The notes under the pieces are model-generated. The model ran no database searches. It was not told the DNA's origin and saw only the letters and a list, made by a program, of their open reading frames with translations. From Oscillospiraceae bacterium (GTDB lineage: Bacteria; Bacillota; Clostridia; Oscillospirales; Acutalibacteraceae), in assembly GCA_902786285.1 (NCBI GenBank), contig CADABX010000003.1, positions 1-64,000 of the forward strand: a DNA stretch of 64,000 bases, given 5' to 3'. Every line of letters starts with the position of its first letter. Within the stretch, counting starts at the first letter, position 1. Positions 52,004 to 64,000 of the stretch are shown here, one piece after another. The translations under genes were made by a program, and so were the position numbers.

Positions 52004-52489
52004 AATAAAAACCTCCGTTTCTGTGGTACTTTTATCATACCAAAGAACCGAGGGTCTGTCGAATATGTGGAATGCTTATTTAGTTTTTGTAGAGTTAATA
52101 TGTATGCTATTATTGTCGGTTGTACCACTGATTGAAAAGATTCAATCAAGTGATTAAACCAATGGATAAAACTATAATAAACATGCAACAATCATTATGA
52201 ATTGAAAATGAGTGAGTTTATTCATTTAATTTTATTATTATATGGGCATTATGTATATTTTTGCAATCATGTTTTATTGTTTTTGCCAAACTTTGGCAAA
52301 TTATAAAAAATGATGTCACAAAATGCAAAAAAATGACATTTAGTATATAGGAAATGATTATAAGTTATAAAAATCATTAGAAAAATATTATTACTTCAAA
52401 AAAAACCGCAAATATGTAACAACTAAGAAAAAAGAATCGTACTTTTCAATCTAATATCAAAAAATATCTAATTTATTGGAGGAATACAT
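52004..52489. other. Very AT-rich intergenic stretch
   Basis: No gene seen. Contains the left 14-bp direct repeat (52054-52067) and many A/T runs; the promoter of the HD gene is probably here but no clear boxes stand out. Confidence 0.5.
52054..52067. repeat. 14-bp direct repeat, left copy
   Basis: GTCTGTCGAATATG, identical to 55525-55538. It brackets the HD-domain module. The core TGTCGAA also matches a Spo0A-box, so a regulatory reading is possible. Confidence 0.7.
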
Positions 52490-54529
52490 ATGCATGTCGA
52501 TTCACTGCGAAACCTAAAGAATTATTCTGACATTGTCCACGGGTCAATTTTTTATAACGGTTTTGAAGAACTTGTTCTATCCACTCCACTATTATTGCGA
52601 CTTCAAAGAATTTCACAAAGTTCTTTAGCATTCCTGACTTTTCCTTCCAACAAAGTTAAAAGATTTGAACACAGCATTGGAGTAATGCACTTAACAAGTC
52701 GTTACTTCCGTGGCGCTTTGATTAATACCAACGAAACAGAATTGTCTGGTTTTTTTAATTATATAAAAAATAGTCTTGAAGGTTGGATTACATCAATTAA
52801 GCGTAACAACAAAACAGAATATCAATCTGCATATGATACAAAACTCTTTGGTGCAAATGGGGATGTTATTTTAAAAAAATTCACAACACTAGGAAAAGAA
52901 TTATTGGCAGAAAATCGTTTTTTCAATATTCAAATTCCAAGTAATATTGAGGATAAATACTATGTTATCTGTGCAGCATTATTTCAAGGACTGCGTTTAG
53001 CCGGGCTGTTACACGACCTTGGACATCTTCCATATTCACATACTTTAGAGTGTATATTAAAGCGTCTCTATCTTGATATATCATCCCAAGACAACAAAAC
53101 AATCTTAGAACAGAAATACATTGACTTGGCATATAAGTATTGTGAATCTGGACAAGCTCTTCATGAGGAACTTAGTAAATCCATGTTTGACGTTGTTGAA
53201 CTGGAGGTAGCTCAATCAATAAAAAAACTCACATATGACAATAATCAACAAAAGATATATGCATTGCTTTCATTAGTATCTTTTGAAATAGCCCGTAGTG
53301 TTTTATATAAAAAAGACTCAGACTTATACAAAAGCTTACATAGTATTATTTCTGGCGTTGTGGATGCTGACAGGCTAGATTACGCGAGCAGAGATTTGTT
53401 GTGCTCTGCTGTTTCAAAAGATATAATAAACTATGATCGGTTGTTTATGCATTGTTCTATCCATAAGAACTCTGAAAAAGGAGGTTATTATTCTGTCGTA
53501 TTTGATGTTAAAGCAATAAATGATGTTGAAGATTTCTTAAGAAAAAGGTGGCGAATTTATAGAGTAATTAATTATCATCACAGTGTTTTAAAAAGCGAAA
53601 TAATCATGCGTAGAGTTTTGCGCGAAAAGGCACTTTATACATTACAGAATAGTCACGAGACCTTCTATGATAATTCAACAAATTGTATTGTGGGAAAGTA
53701 TTCTGAAAGCTTACCAAATGATTTTATTTTTGGTGTAATGTTGGTATTACATCATTTGGTTGAAGATGGGGATCCTGACGCATTGAGAAAAATTCTACTA
53801 ATGCTAGATGATTCTTGGTTGGATACATTAATGAAAAGATCTGATTGTCAGAATGGTTTCGATAATGAATTGATTTACGGTCGTAGAATATATAAAACTG
53901 TATTAAAACGATATAGTGACTTTCTTGACTTCGACGAATTGGTTTATAACAGTTTTAATGGTATTCTGAAAGAACTAAAAAGCAAAGCTGAGTTGGCACA
54001 GAATAATCATTTTTCATATAGTGAACCCGTCCAACAGAATCAACTTGTTGATTCCATAGAAGAATTTTTAGAAGATATTGAGGACCTAGAAGATTATGAC
54101 CATTATATAATCTCATATGGAAGACTTTTTACAAATACACTATTAGGTTTACTTGAGCTGTTGTTTCCTATCGAAGAAACAACAAGAAACAAATTGCCAA
54201 TAGAAGTATTTGAAAGTGTCTTAATGTCAAATGATGGTGATAATCAACGAGCTTTTTTAGGAATAGTTAATTTTGGGACAGGCATCCCTAATAATGATGA
54301 ATACAAATTGTGGAGTTCAAAAAGGGAAAGTTTCGTCGGACTTTCAAAGTACTCATCAATTCGAACTGATCTTGAATATGAAAAAGGATTAGTTCCTCCG
54401 TTTTGTTTATATGCAAAAATAGACGAACCGGAAACGGAACTATTAAACATGGTTTGCAATAGATTTGTAAACTTTGTTAAAGGCTATATCTCTAATTATT
54501 TAGAAAATTGTGCAGAAACAAGGGATTAA
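52490..54529 (+). CDS. HD-domain dNTPase-like phosphohydrolase (SAMHD1/dGTPase type)
   Basis: 679 aa after TTGGAGGAATACAT. HD-superfamily metal ligands are visible: RFEHSIGVMH (H61), GLLHDLGHLPYSH (H175, D176, H179, H184), VVDADRLDYASRD (D292-D297). The order H...HD...D and the downstream RLDYASRD are those of SAMHD1-like and dGTPase-like triphosphohydrolases. The C-terminal 350 residues are helical and charged, with an acidic tract EEFLEDIEDLEDYDHY. dNTP depletion is a known phage-defence strategy; here it is inferred. The gene is far more AT-rich than the core. Confidence 0.78.
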   Translation: MHVDSLRNLKNYSDIVHGSIFYNGFEELVLSTPLLLRLQRISQSSLAFLTFPSNKVKRFEHSIGVMHLTSRYFRGALINTNETELSGFFNYIKNSLEGWITSIKRNNKTEYQSAYDTKLFGANGDVILKKFTTLGKELLAENRFFNIQIPSNIEDKYYVICAALFQGLRLAGLLHDLGHLPYSHTLECILKRLYLDISSQDNKTILEQKYIDLAYKYCESGQALHEELSKSMFDVVELEVAQSIKKLTYDNNQQKIYALLSLVSFEIARSVLYKKDSDLYKSLHSIISGVVDADRLDYASRDLLCSAVSKDIINYDRLFMHCSIHKNSEKGGYYSVVFDVKAINDVEDFLRKRWRIYRVINYHHSVLKSEIIMRRVLREKALYTLQNSHETFYDNSTNCIVGKYSESLPNDFIFGVMLVLHHLVEDGDPDALRKILLMLDDSWLDTLMKRSDCQNGFDNELIYGRRIYKTVLKRYSDFLDFDELVYNSFNGILKELKSKAELAQNNHFSYSEPVQQNQLVDSIEEFLEDIEDLEDYDHYIISYGRLFTNTLLGLLELLFPIEETTRNKLPIEVFESVLMSNDGDNQRAFLGIVNFGTGIPNNDEYKLWSSKRESFVGLSKYSSIRTDLEYEKGLVPPFCLYAKIDEPETELLNMVCNRFVNFVKGYISNYLENCAETRD

Positions 54530-54577
54530 GAAGTCCTACATATTAGATCAAAAGTATTATTTAAAAGAGGTATTTAT

Positions 54578-54868
54578 ATGTGTAAAATAAAATTATCCGA
54601 AAGTGCATATGCAAACAAATATTTGTATCTTAATACATTGATTCTAAATCAAAGAAAAAAGCCTTTTACAGAAAAGACTATTATTTCTATTGTTGAATCA
54701 GAAGGAATTGAACCTGCAGTTGTGAGAGATGCTCTAAATTGTTTGATCCATAAAGGTCTTGTTTCTCGTATAGAGGATAAATATTATGTTCGTCCATTTT
54801 GCCGTAAGAAAAGATTTAAGGTTGCATCGCGCTATTTGGCGCCGGTAAAAGAAAAATCTTCGGTCTAG
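54578..54868 (+). CDS. Small winged-helix-like protein in HD module
   Basis: 96 aa after GAGGTATTTAT. A winged-helix-like core: KPFTEKTIISIVESEGIEPAVVRDALNCLI then HKGLVSRIEDKYYVRPF (wing). Basic C-terminus. It follows the HD gene by 48 bp and likely shares its transcript; possible regulator or DNA-sensing partner. Confidence 0.68.
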   Translation: MCKIKLSESAYANKYLYLNTLILNQRKKPFTEKTIISIVESEGIEPAVVRDALNCLIHKGLVSRIEDKYYVRPFCRKKRFKVASRYLAPVKEKSSV

Positions 54869-54971
54869 TTATGGCTGTGTTTTTAACCATTCAATAATCC
54901 ATATGTGAAAGTTAAGTAGCAAAGTCATACCTTTTACTGGAGCCATACAATAATACATAAAGTCTCTTTCA

Positions 54972-54996
54972 GGTCGCAGTTAAAGCGGCCTTTTCT
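54972..54996 (+). terminator. Terminator of HD module
   Basis: GGTCGC-AGTTAAA-GCGGCC (one G-T pair) then TTTTCT. Confidence 0.6.
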
Positions 54997-55032
54997 ACTG
55001 TTTTATTCTTATACTCATAAGCGTGTGTCAAT

Positions 55033-55290
55033 CTATTCTTTCACTAATCTTTTATCCTTCTGGATACTCATTTTTATATTATAATGTGATTTAACAAAGA
55101 TCTTTTCTGATTGTTGCATAAACACATTACTTCTTAGAAGATGTTGCATTATTTGGTGTTTTTCTTTATTGCTATATCCGTACAACAAAAAAATGTCGTT
55201 GATTTCATCAATCCCAATACAATGCTTTGAGAACAGATGATTGATTAACAAGTTGAATCTGTGAACATTATTTAGTGTCAATTTATACAA
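55033..55290 (-). CDS. Small winged-helix-like protein, convergent
   Basis: 80-85 aa; TTG starts at 55290 or 55281 (GGGAG is well spaced only for 55281). Predicted helices and a wing: HCIGIDEINDIFLLYGYSNK, MQHLLRSNVFMQQSEKIFVKS, lysine-rich tail. Same general shape as the 96-aa protein at 54578-54868, on the opposite strand, inside the same AT-rich segment. Weak evidence for expression. Confidence 0.42.
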   Translation of the reverse strand: MYKLTLNNVHRFNLLINHLFSKHCIGIDEINDIFLLYGYSNKEKHQIMQHLLRSNVFMQQSEKIFVKSHYNIKMSIQKDKRLVKE

Positions 55291-55625
55291 CTCCCAAAAA
55301 AATATTTATGAAAGTGAAAGAGTTAAAGATTAAAGAATTTGTAATATAAAAACGAGTGATACGGTCTCTTTGTAGATATGAAAAGAGTGGTGAAAGTCTT
55401 TATGCCATCTACTATTTATTTATAGAGACATATGCCGCAAAAATACAGTCAACTTCATTCTTGCTCGTTTATTAATAGGTAACCAAATACTTCCTTATTA
55501 ATAATATCATATAAAGACATAAAAGTCTGTCGAATATGCAAAAAACAATTATTATACATGATCTTTAACAACGTTAGCAAACAGATGAATGTTATTTGTC
55601 TCAACTAAAATGAATTGTGTTAAAA
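55291..55625. other. AT-rich intergenic stretch with right direct repeat
   Basis: No gene seen. Contains the right 14-bp repeat at 55525-55538, and composition returns toward the core after about 55650. Confidence 0.5.
55525..55538. repeat. 14-bp direct repeat, right copy
   Basis: GTCTGTCGAATATG, identical to 52054-52067. Confidence 0.7.
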
Positions 55626-55856
55626 TCAAGGAAAATCAATGTCCTTATCATTTTCGGTTTCACGAGAATAAATCAATCCGAGATCCTTGCCAAAACGAAG
55701 ATCCCGTTTGGCGATTTCTCTTGCTTCTTCCCATGTTATACCGTAAGAAAAACTGCCGGTGGTGTATCCGGCGATATATACAAAGTATTCATTGGATTCA
55801 AAAACAGATTCGTCCTCATTCGAATTAAACTTCTTTCTATTGTTTTCCTTCGCCAT
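55626..55856 (-). CDS. Hypothetical 76-aa protein after rlmD
   Basis: Starts MAKENNRKKFNSNEDESVFE three bases after the rlmD stop (TGATATG), so it is coupled. FVYIAGYTTGSFSYGITWEEAREIAKRDL suggests a small alpha/beta domain (landmarks FVYIAGYTTG and TWEEAREIAK). Function unknown. Confidence 0.6.
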   Translation of the reverse strand: MAKENNRKKFNSNEDESVFESNEYFVYIAGYTTGSFSYGITWEEAREIAKRDLRFGKDLGLIYSRETENDKDIDFP

Positions 55857-55857
55857 A

Positions 55858-57303
55858 TCAAATCATCTTAAAATGCTTCAATGCCTCGATAATTATCTTT
55901 TCCTTATCCGGCGGACATTGAGGCTGTTTTGCGTTGTCGGATTTAGACTTATTATAGCTTTCCCCGACTTCCAATCCGAGTTTGCGTTTGACCTGCGAAA
56001 TGTTAAGCGAAGAAACCTTTATGCCGTATTCTTTTTGGATATACGCCTTGATTTCCTCATAAGTCGGATGGGCTTCGGATGCGGTCAGATCCTGCTCGTC
56101 AAGGTCGATTTTGAAGCCCACATATATATCCGGAGTTTTTCTGACCAAAGAAACAACCGTCTCCACATGCCCCGTATGCGGGAACATATCCACGGGCTGC
56201 ATCTTTTTCACCTTGTAGCCGTTTTTGCACAGCACGCCGAGGTCGCGTGCGAGCGTTTCCACGTTGCACGAGACATAGACGATTTTTTTCGGCGCGAGCG
56301 TCACGACGCTTTTGAGAAACGGCAAATCGCTGCCGGCGCGCGGCGGGTCCATAAATACGACGTCGATCTTTTCGTGCGCCTTGGCGGCCTCCACCATAAA
56401 CTTGCCCGCGTCGGCGCAATAGAACTGCACGTTGGCGCTATTGTTGAGCTTTGCGTTTTGCTTCGCGTCGCGCACGGCGTCGGCGTTCAGCTCCACGCCG
56501 ATCACACGCTTCGCTTTTCCGGCGGCGCAAAGGCCGATGGTGCCGATCCCGCAATACGCGTCGAGCACCGTTTCGCTCCCTGTCAGCGCGGCGAATTCGA
56601 TTGCCTTGCCGTAGAGCACTTCGGTCTGCACGGGGTTGATCTGATAAAACGAGCGCGCCGAGATCCGGAACCGGCAGCCGCAAAGCACGTCTTCGATATA
56701 GCCCTTGCCGAACAGCACAAGCTCCTGCTTGCCGAGCACCAGACTCGTTTTGGCGCCGTTGATGCTCTGGATCACCGTGGTGATCTCCGGGTGCTGCCGC
56801 AGCAGCTCATGGAGAAACGCCTCGCGCTTCGGGAACAGGTTGGCCGGCGTGACAAGCACGACCATCACTTCACCCGTCGCAAAGGCGCGTTTGACTAGCA
56901 CATGGCGCAAAAAGCCGCGGCCGGTGTCTTCGTTGTAGGGCGTCAGCTTGAAGCGCGGCAACAACCGGCGGATCGTCACAATGATTTTGTCCGCCGTTTC
57001 GTCCTCGAGCATACAGTCGTCCACATTGACGATGCGGTGGCTTTTGGACTGATAGACGCCGGAGATGATCCGGCCACGGTACACGCCGAAGGCCGCCTGC
57101 ACCTTGTTGCGGTAGTGCAGCGGTGTCTGCATGCCGATGATCTCGTCCACATGGCCGAAGCGCGACAGGTGGCGGATACACTTCACCTGCTTATATCGGA
57201 GCTGTTCCTCATAGCTGAGGTTTTGCAGCTGGCAGCCGCCGCACGCCTTATACAGCGTGCAGCCGTTGCCCTTGCCTGCTTTTTTGGGGATCGTCTGTGC
57301 CAT
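55858..57303 (-). CDS. rlmD: RlmD/RumA-family 23S rRNA (uracil-5-)-methyltransferase
   Basis: 481 aa. Fe-S motif with CGGCQLQ in YKACGGCQLQNLSYEEQL. Methylase core: YQINPVQTEVLY, VLDAYCGIGTIGLCAAG (SAM site), VVFMDPPRAGSD, IVYVSCNVETLARDL (catalytic Cys), MFPHTGHVETV. The canonical protein ends near residue 390; a further 90 residues (PTYEEIKAYIQKEYGIKV, SSLNISQVKRKLGLEVGE, final KHFKMI) form a lineage-specific tail seen in gut Clostridia. Methylates U1939 of 23S rRNA in the E. coli case; exact site here is inferred. Confidence 0.93.
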   Translation of the reverse strand: MAQTIPKKAGKGNGCTLYKACGGCQLQNLSYEEQLRYKQVKCIRHLSRFGHVDEIIGMQTPLHYRNKVQAAFGVYRGRIISGVYQSKSHRIVNVDDCMLEDETADKIIVTIRRLLPRFKLTPYNEDTGRGFLRHVLVKRAFATGEVMVVLVTPANLFPKREAFLHELLRQHPEITTVIQSINGAKTSLVLGKQELVLFGKGYIEDVLCGCRFRISARSFYQINPVQTEVLYGKAIEFAALTGSETVLDAYCGIGTIGLCAAGKAKRVIGVELNADAVRDAKQNAKLNNSANVQFYCADAGKFMVEAAKAHEKIDVVFMDPPRAGSDLPFLKSVVTLAPKKIVYVSCNVETLARDLGVLCKNGYKVKKMQPVDMFPHTGHVETVVSLVRKTPDIYVGFKIDLDEQDLTASEAHPTYEEIKAYIQKEYGIKVSSLNISQVKRKLGLEVGESYNKSKSDNAKQPQCPPDKEKIIIEALKHFKMI

Positions 57304-57304
57304 C

Positions 57305-57415
57305 TTATGCTTTTCTGCCGTATTTCTTCATGCAGCGGCGGATGGCAAACTGCAAAATCACAAGCGTTGTCACCGCACAAACAGCGGCGATCGGATTGCT
57401 TTCCTGTTTTTTCAT
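57305..57415 (-). CDS. 36-aa membrane peptide
   Basis: MKKQESNPIAAVCAVTTLVI then LQFAIRRCMKKYGRKA, after AAGGAAAGGAACAAAACC. One transmembrane helix flanked by basic residues. Between lacZ and rlmD on the same strand. Function unknown. Confidence 0.5.
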   Translation of the reverse strand: MKKQESNPIAAVCAVTTLVILQFAIRRCMKKYGRKA

Positions 57416-57431
57416 GGTTTTGTTCCTTTCC

Positions 57432-61330
<3,899 letters not shown>

Positions 61331-61341
<11 letters not shown>

Positions 61342-62032
61342 AGCTGAACACCTCCTTGAACACTTCTTCCACACTCTTGCCGCTTTCGCGCAGCTCGTTG
61401 ACGTGTTTGTTGACGATGAGGTGTCCCTCTTTGATCATCAGCACGCGGTCGAAGATATATTCCACGTCGCTGATCAGATGGGTGGAGATCAGCACCGTGG
61501 ACGACGCGGCGCGGTTTTCCAGAATCAGATCGAGGATCTTGGCGCGCGCGGCCGGATCAACGCCGCCGAGCGGTTCGTCCAGAATAAACAACTGGGCGTT
61601 GCGGCAGATGACCAGCAGCAGCCGCAGCTTTTCCTGCTGGCCCTTGGACATGGTCTTGACGCGCTGCTTCATATCGAGGCCGAAGCGCGACACCATGGCG
61701 ATGGCCTTGTCCTTGTCGAAATCCTTGTAAAAATCGGCAAAGTAGTTGATCGCGTCGACCGGACGCATCCAGTCGGGCAGATAGGTTTTTTCCGGCAGAT
61801 ACGCCACAATGCTTTTGCTGTAGGCGCCGGGTTCTTCGTTGTTGATCCGCACCGTGCCGGTGTGATCCTTGATCAGGCCGGTCAGGATTTTGATCAGCGT
61901 GGTTTTGCCGCAGCCGTTCGGCCCGAGCAGACCGATGATCTGGCCCGGCTGGGCGGTAAAGGAGACCTCGTCCAGCACGGTCTTGCTGCCGTAGGACTTA
62001 TGCAGGTTCTCCACTGTAATGAGTTGTTCCAT
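61331..62032 (-). CDS. ABC transporter ATPase (YtrB/BcrA-like)
   Basis: 233 aa. Walker A LLGPNGCGKTTLIKILTGL (31-49), Q-loop region, signature TMSKGQQEKLRLLL (SKGQQ), Walker B LFILDEPLGGVDP and H-loop LISTHLISDVE. Drives the permease encoded just downstream. Confidence 0.94.
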
Positions 62033-62061
62033 GGGATAGCTTCACCTTCAGTTGCAATGAT

Positions 62062-63999
62062 TTATTTTGAAAGCCGCGTGGTACCGACATAGTACGCCGC
62101 AAGACTCCACAGCAGATGTAAGAAAACGATCGTCGGCGGCAAAAAGAAGCCGGAGATCTTGAACACAACACACAGCAGCAAAAGCAGGAAGCAGAACGCC
62201 AGCGACGCAATATGGACGATGCCGGCGAGCTTTTCGCCCTCATACAGCGCCAGCGACGCACGGATCAGCGGCAAAATGCCCTGCCTGCCCTTGGCGCAAA
62301 CCAGGCCGAGCGGCTGCTTCGCTTCGCTCTCGCGCCAGTTCTGCGCGGCCTTTGCACCCTTCTGGTCGGCGATCTTGATCGCCGCAACGTCGAGCGCCAG
62401 CTTTTTGGCAACCAGCGTTTCGCTGAGCGTCGGGTCGCCGCTGGTCAGCATCAGCACCACACCGGATTTGTTGAACGCGCGCACGGCACGGCGCACCTCG
62501 GGCCGCACCTGATAGCGCACCAGGAATGTGGCGGCAACAATGCCCTCCACAGCGACGTACAGCACATGGTCCTTACCGGCATAGGCGGCCTCCTCCGCCG
62601 CGGACGGCGCGGAGATCGAATGCTGCACCAGCATATCGCGCGTGCCGACCAGCACACGGCGGCCGGCGATCCAGCAGGAATAGCCGAGCTTGTCTTCATA
62701 TTGCAGATCCTCCGCTTCCGGCGCTTCGATGCCGGATTGCAGCAGGAAATCGGAAAATGCGTCCGCCAAAAGGCTGCGGGTATTCTGCAGCGTTGCCGCG
62801 GCATAGACCGCCGCGTCCGCACGCTGCATCCGGCCGCCGGGCACGGGCTTGAAGCGGGAAACGGACACCGTAAACAGATCCGCGGCGTCCACCACCACAG
62901 CGTCGGCTTTGCCGAGCTGCGAGACAGCCCGGGTGCCGGAAACGACAAGCCCTTCCTTGCCGAGCGTGGCGTCGTTTTTGGTTTTCAAAAGCACGCTGAT
63001 CGCGCCGCGCATCACCGGCGCGCACAAAAACGCGCAGCTCAAAAACGCGGAGAAGAACAGCAACGCGTTCTTTTGTGTGATCGCACGGACCAGCGCGAAC
63101 ACAAACGCCACCAGCAGCGACGCGGCCATACCGAAGAGATACAGCTTTTCATGGGCGTCCGATTCCATCGCCAGCCGGTCGTAATCGGGAATCGTCGGCA
63201 TATCGGCCGAAAGCATGATCGTCGGATGCGGTTTTTTTTTTTTTTTTTTACCGAGGGCCGCCGCGTCGCCTGCGTCCTCCACCGGGCACAAGCCCTGCAG
63301 CCGGCCGGCGCGCATCATCACGGCAAGGTCGCCCTGCACGGTTTGCAGCCGCACCAGCCGGCCCGCGTATTCCACCAGCGACAAAAACAGCGCGCACAGC
63401 GAGAAGTTGACAAAACCGCTCACTTCGTCCATGCCGAACGCGAGCATAATCAGCGTGTGCAGCAGCACACAGCCATCGAGCACGAACGCCATCGCGTGGA
63501 AGCTCCATTTTCTTTGCAGCAGATCCTGCAGCCCCGCGCGCAATTCACGCTGCACCACGGCAGCGGCGCCGGCAAACAGCAGCAGATGCAAGAAGCTATA
63601 CAGTCTCGCCCCGTGGCCAAACAGGAACTCGAGCGATCCGCCGGGCGTATAGAACGCGGAGAAGAGATTGAACAGCAGCGACACGGCAAACAGCACACCG
63701 AGCACGATCGTCATCTTTTTGGTGCGCGCCCGGGTCTGGGCAAGCGTTTCTTTGGTGACCTTCGCGTCCAGCTGCTGCACGGCCTTGCGGTCGGCTTTGG
63801 CAATCTGCTGCACGGTCTGCACCGCGCGCGCGCCGAGCTTTTTGAGCGACTGGATCGTTTTGCGGTCCGCCTTTTCCACCGCGTCAAACAGCGGTTCGCC
63901 CTGCGGCACCTCCAGTTCGTCAAACACGCTGTTTGCGCCTTCGCCGCCGGGCTCTTTTTCCAAAATCGCGTTGTCTTCGCGGTCGCCGGACAAAACACG
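62062..63999 (-). CDS. P-type ATPase-like membrane protein without the catalytic DKTGT
   Basis: At least 643 aa and probably longer, since the frame continues to the right edge; no ribosome site precedes the TTG at 63993. About eight hydrophobic segments flank two cytoplasmic parts. In the place of the phosphorylation motif it reads AVVVDAADLFTVSV, and the later TGDN-like site is LMLTSGDPTLSETLVAKKL; the GDGxNDxP hinge is absent (LGLVCAKGRQGILPLI). The nucleotide-domain-like stretch (LGYSCWIAGRRVLVGTRDMLV) is recognisable. So the pump fold is kept but the catalytic Asp is gone. A GKKKKKKP run comes from an 18-nt A tract. Confidence 0.7.
   Translation of the reverse strand, partial: RVLSGDREDNAILEKEPGGEGANSVFDELEVPQGEPLFDAVEKADRKTIQSLKKLGARAVQTVQQIAKADRKAVQQLDAKVTKETLAQTRARTKKMTIVLGVLFAVSLLFNLFSAFYTPGGSLEFLFGHGARLYSFLHLLLFAGAAAVVQRELRAGLQDLLQRKWSFHAMAFVLDGCVLLHTLIMLAFGMDEVSGFVNFSLCALFLSLVEYAGRLVRLQTVQGDLAVMMRAGRLQGLCPVEDAGDAAALGKKKKKKPHPTIMLSADMPTIPDYDRLAMESDAHEKLYLFGMAASLLVAFVFALVRAITQKNALLFFSAFLSCAFLCAPVMRGAISVLLKTKNDATLGKEGLVVSGTRAVSQLGKADAVVVDAADLFTVSVSRFKPVPGGRMQRADAAVYAAATLQNTRSLLADAFSDFLLQSGIEAPEAEDLQYEDKLGYSCWIAGRRVLVGTRDMLVQHSISAPSAAEEAAYAGKDHVLYVAVEGIVAATFLVRYQVRPEVRRAVRAFNKSGVVLMLTSGDPTLSETLVAKKLALDVAAIKIADQKGAKAAQNWRESEAKQPLGLVCAKGRQGILPLIRASLALYEGEKLAGIVHIASLAFCFLLLLLCVVFKISGFFLPPTIVFLHLLWSLAAYYVGTTRLSK
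63232..63249. repeat. 18-bp poly-T/poly-A tract inside a coding frame
   Basis: T x 18 on the plus strand, encoding six lysines in the P-type-like gene. Slippage here would shift the frame. Confidence 0.85.
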
Positions 64000-64000
64000 G

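Noticed and set aside
63232..63249. 18-T run as a transcription terminator
   Set aside because: It has no stem next to it and lies inside a long, otherwise open frame; slippage or assembly error is more likely.

Overview
The window looks like a piece of chromosome from a strictly anaerobic, gut-type Firmicute of the class Clostridia (probably Oscillospirales/Ruminococcaceae-like). This rests on clean AGGAGG ribosome binding sites, a GC-rich core, a rubrerythrin/desulfoferrodoxin operon, FeoA-FeoA-FeoB iron uptake, an anaerobic radical-SAM/SPASM enzyme, a CD1247-type acidic zinc protein next to EF-P, and Tn4451-like mobile elements. No rRNA, tRNA or CRISPR array was seen.

Layout. (1) 1-11.06 kb is a Tn4451-like mobile island read on the minus strand: partial large serine recombinase, TnpW-like protein, a double-domain MobC-like protein, an oriT-like site, an attenuator-type leader, and a complete type I restriction-modification operon (hsdR-hsdS-hsdM) ending in TnpV. 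Two paralogous nucleotidyl-cyclase-like genes sit between hsdS and hsdM, separated by relics of an hsdM start and an hsdS end. (2) 11.1-30.1 kb is core chromosome: oxidative defence, VTT membrane protein, MTA/SAH nucleosidase, CD1247-like protein, EF-P, MltG, a MITE-like repeat, the feo operon, lactaldehyde reductase, CopA, an SGNH hydrolase, a GH3-family enzyme, a radical-SAM enzyme and a secreted phosphodiesterase. (3) 30.3-31.9 kb is an AT-rich Cdc48-like AAA+ gene inserted beside the core gene for free-methionine sulfoxide reductase. (4) 32.5-55.8 kb is a composite island: a mobilizable element (serine recombinase, ParB-like, MOBP relaxase, MobC, oriT-like site, a DUF2442-HTH/DUF4160 toxin-antitoxin-like cassette, a regulator); a plus-strand defence cluster (membrane protein, type III Mod, DUF2971 protein, type III Res, then an HNH/middle-component/DUF2326-ATPase ABC three-component system); an oriT and RHH remnant; a frameshifted IS256-family copy; and a very AT-rich HD-phosphohydrolase module bracketed by a 14-bp direct repeat. 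(5) 55.9-64 kb returns to core: RlmD-like rRNA methyltransferase, beta-galactosidase, a two-gene ABC exporter, and a large membrane protein that looks like a P-type ATPase without its catalytic aspartate motif.

The genes form several stacked anti-invader systems (type I RM with cyclase-like cargo, type III RM with membrane and DUF2971 partners, ABC-3C, an HD/dNTPase-like module, a toxin-antitoxin-like pair) carried by mobile DNA. Three oriT-like sites share the same architecture, so the pieces were probably gathered by related relaxase systems. The strongest leads for something undescribed are the cyclase-like genes in the hsdS/hsdM slot, the membrane protein coupled to type III Mod, and the HD module between direct repeats.
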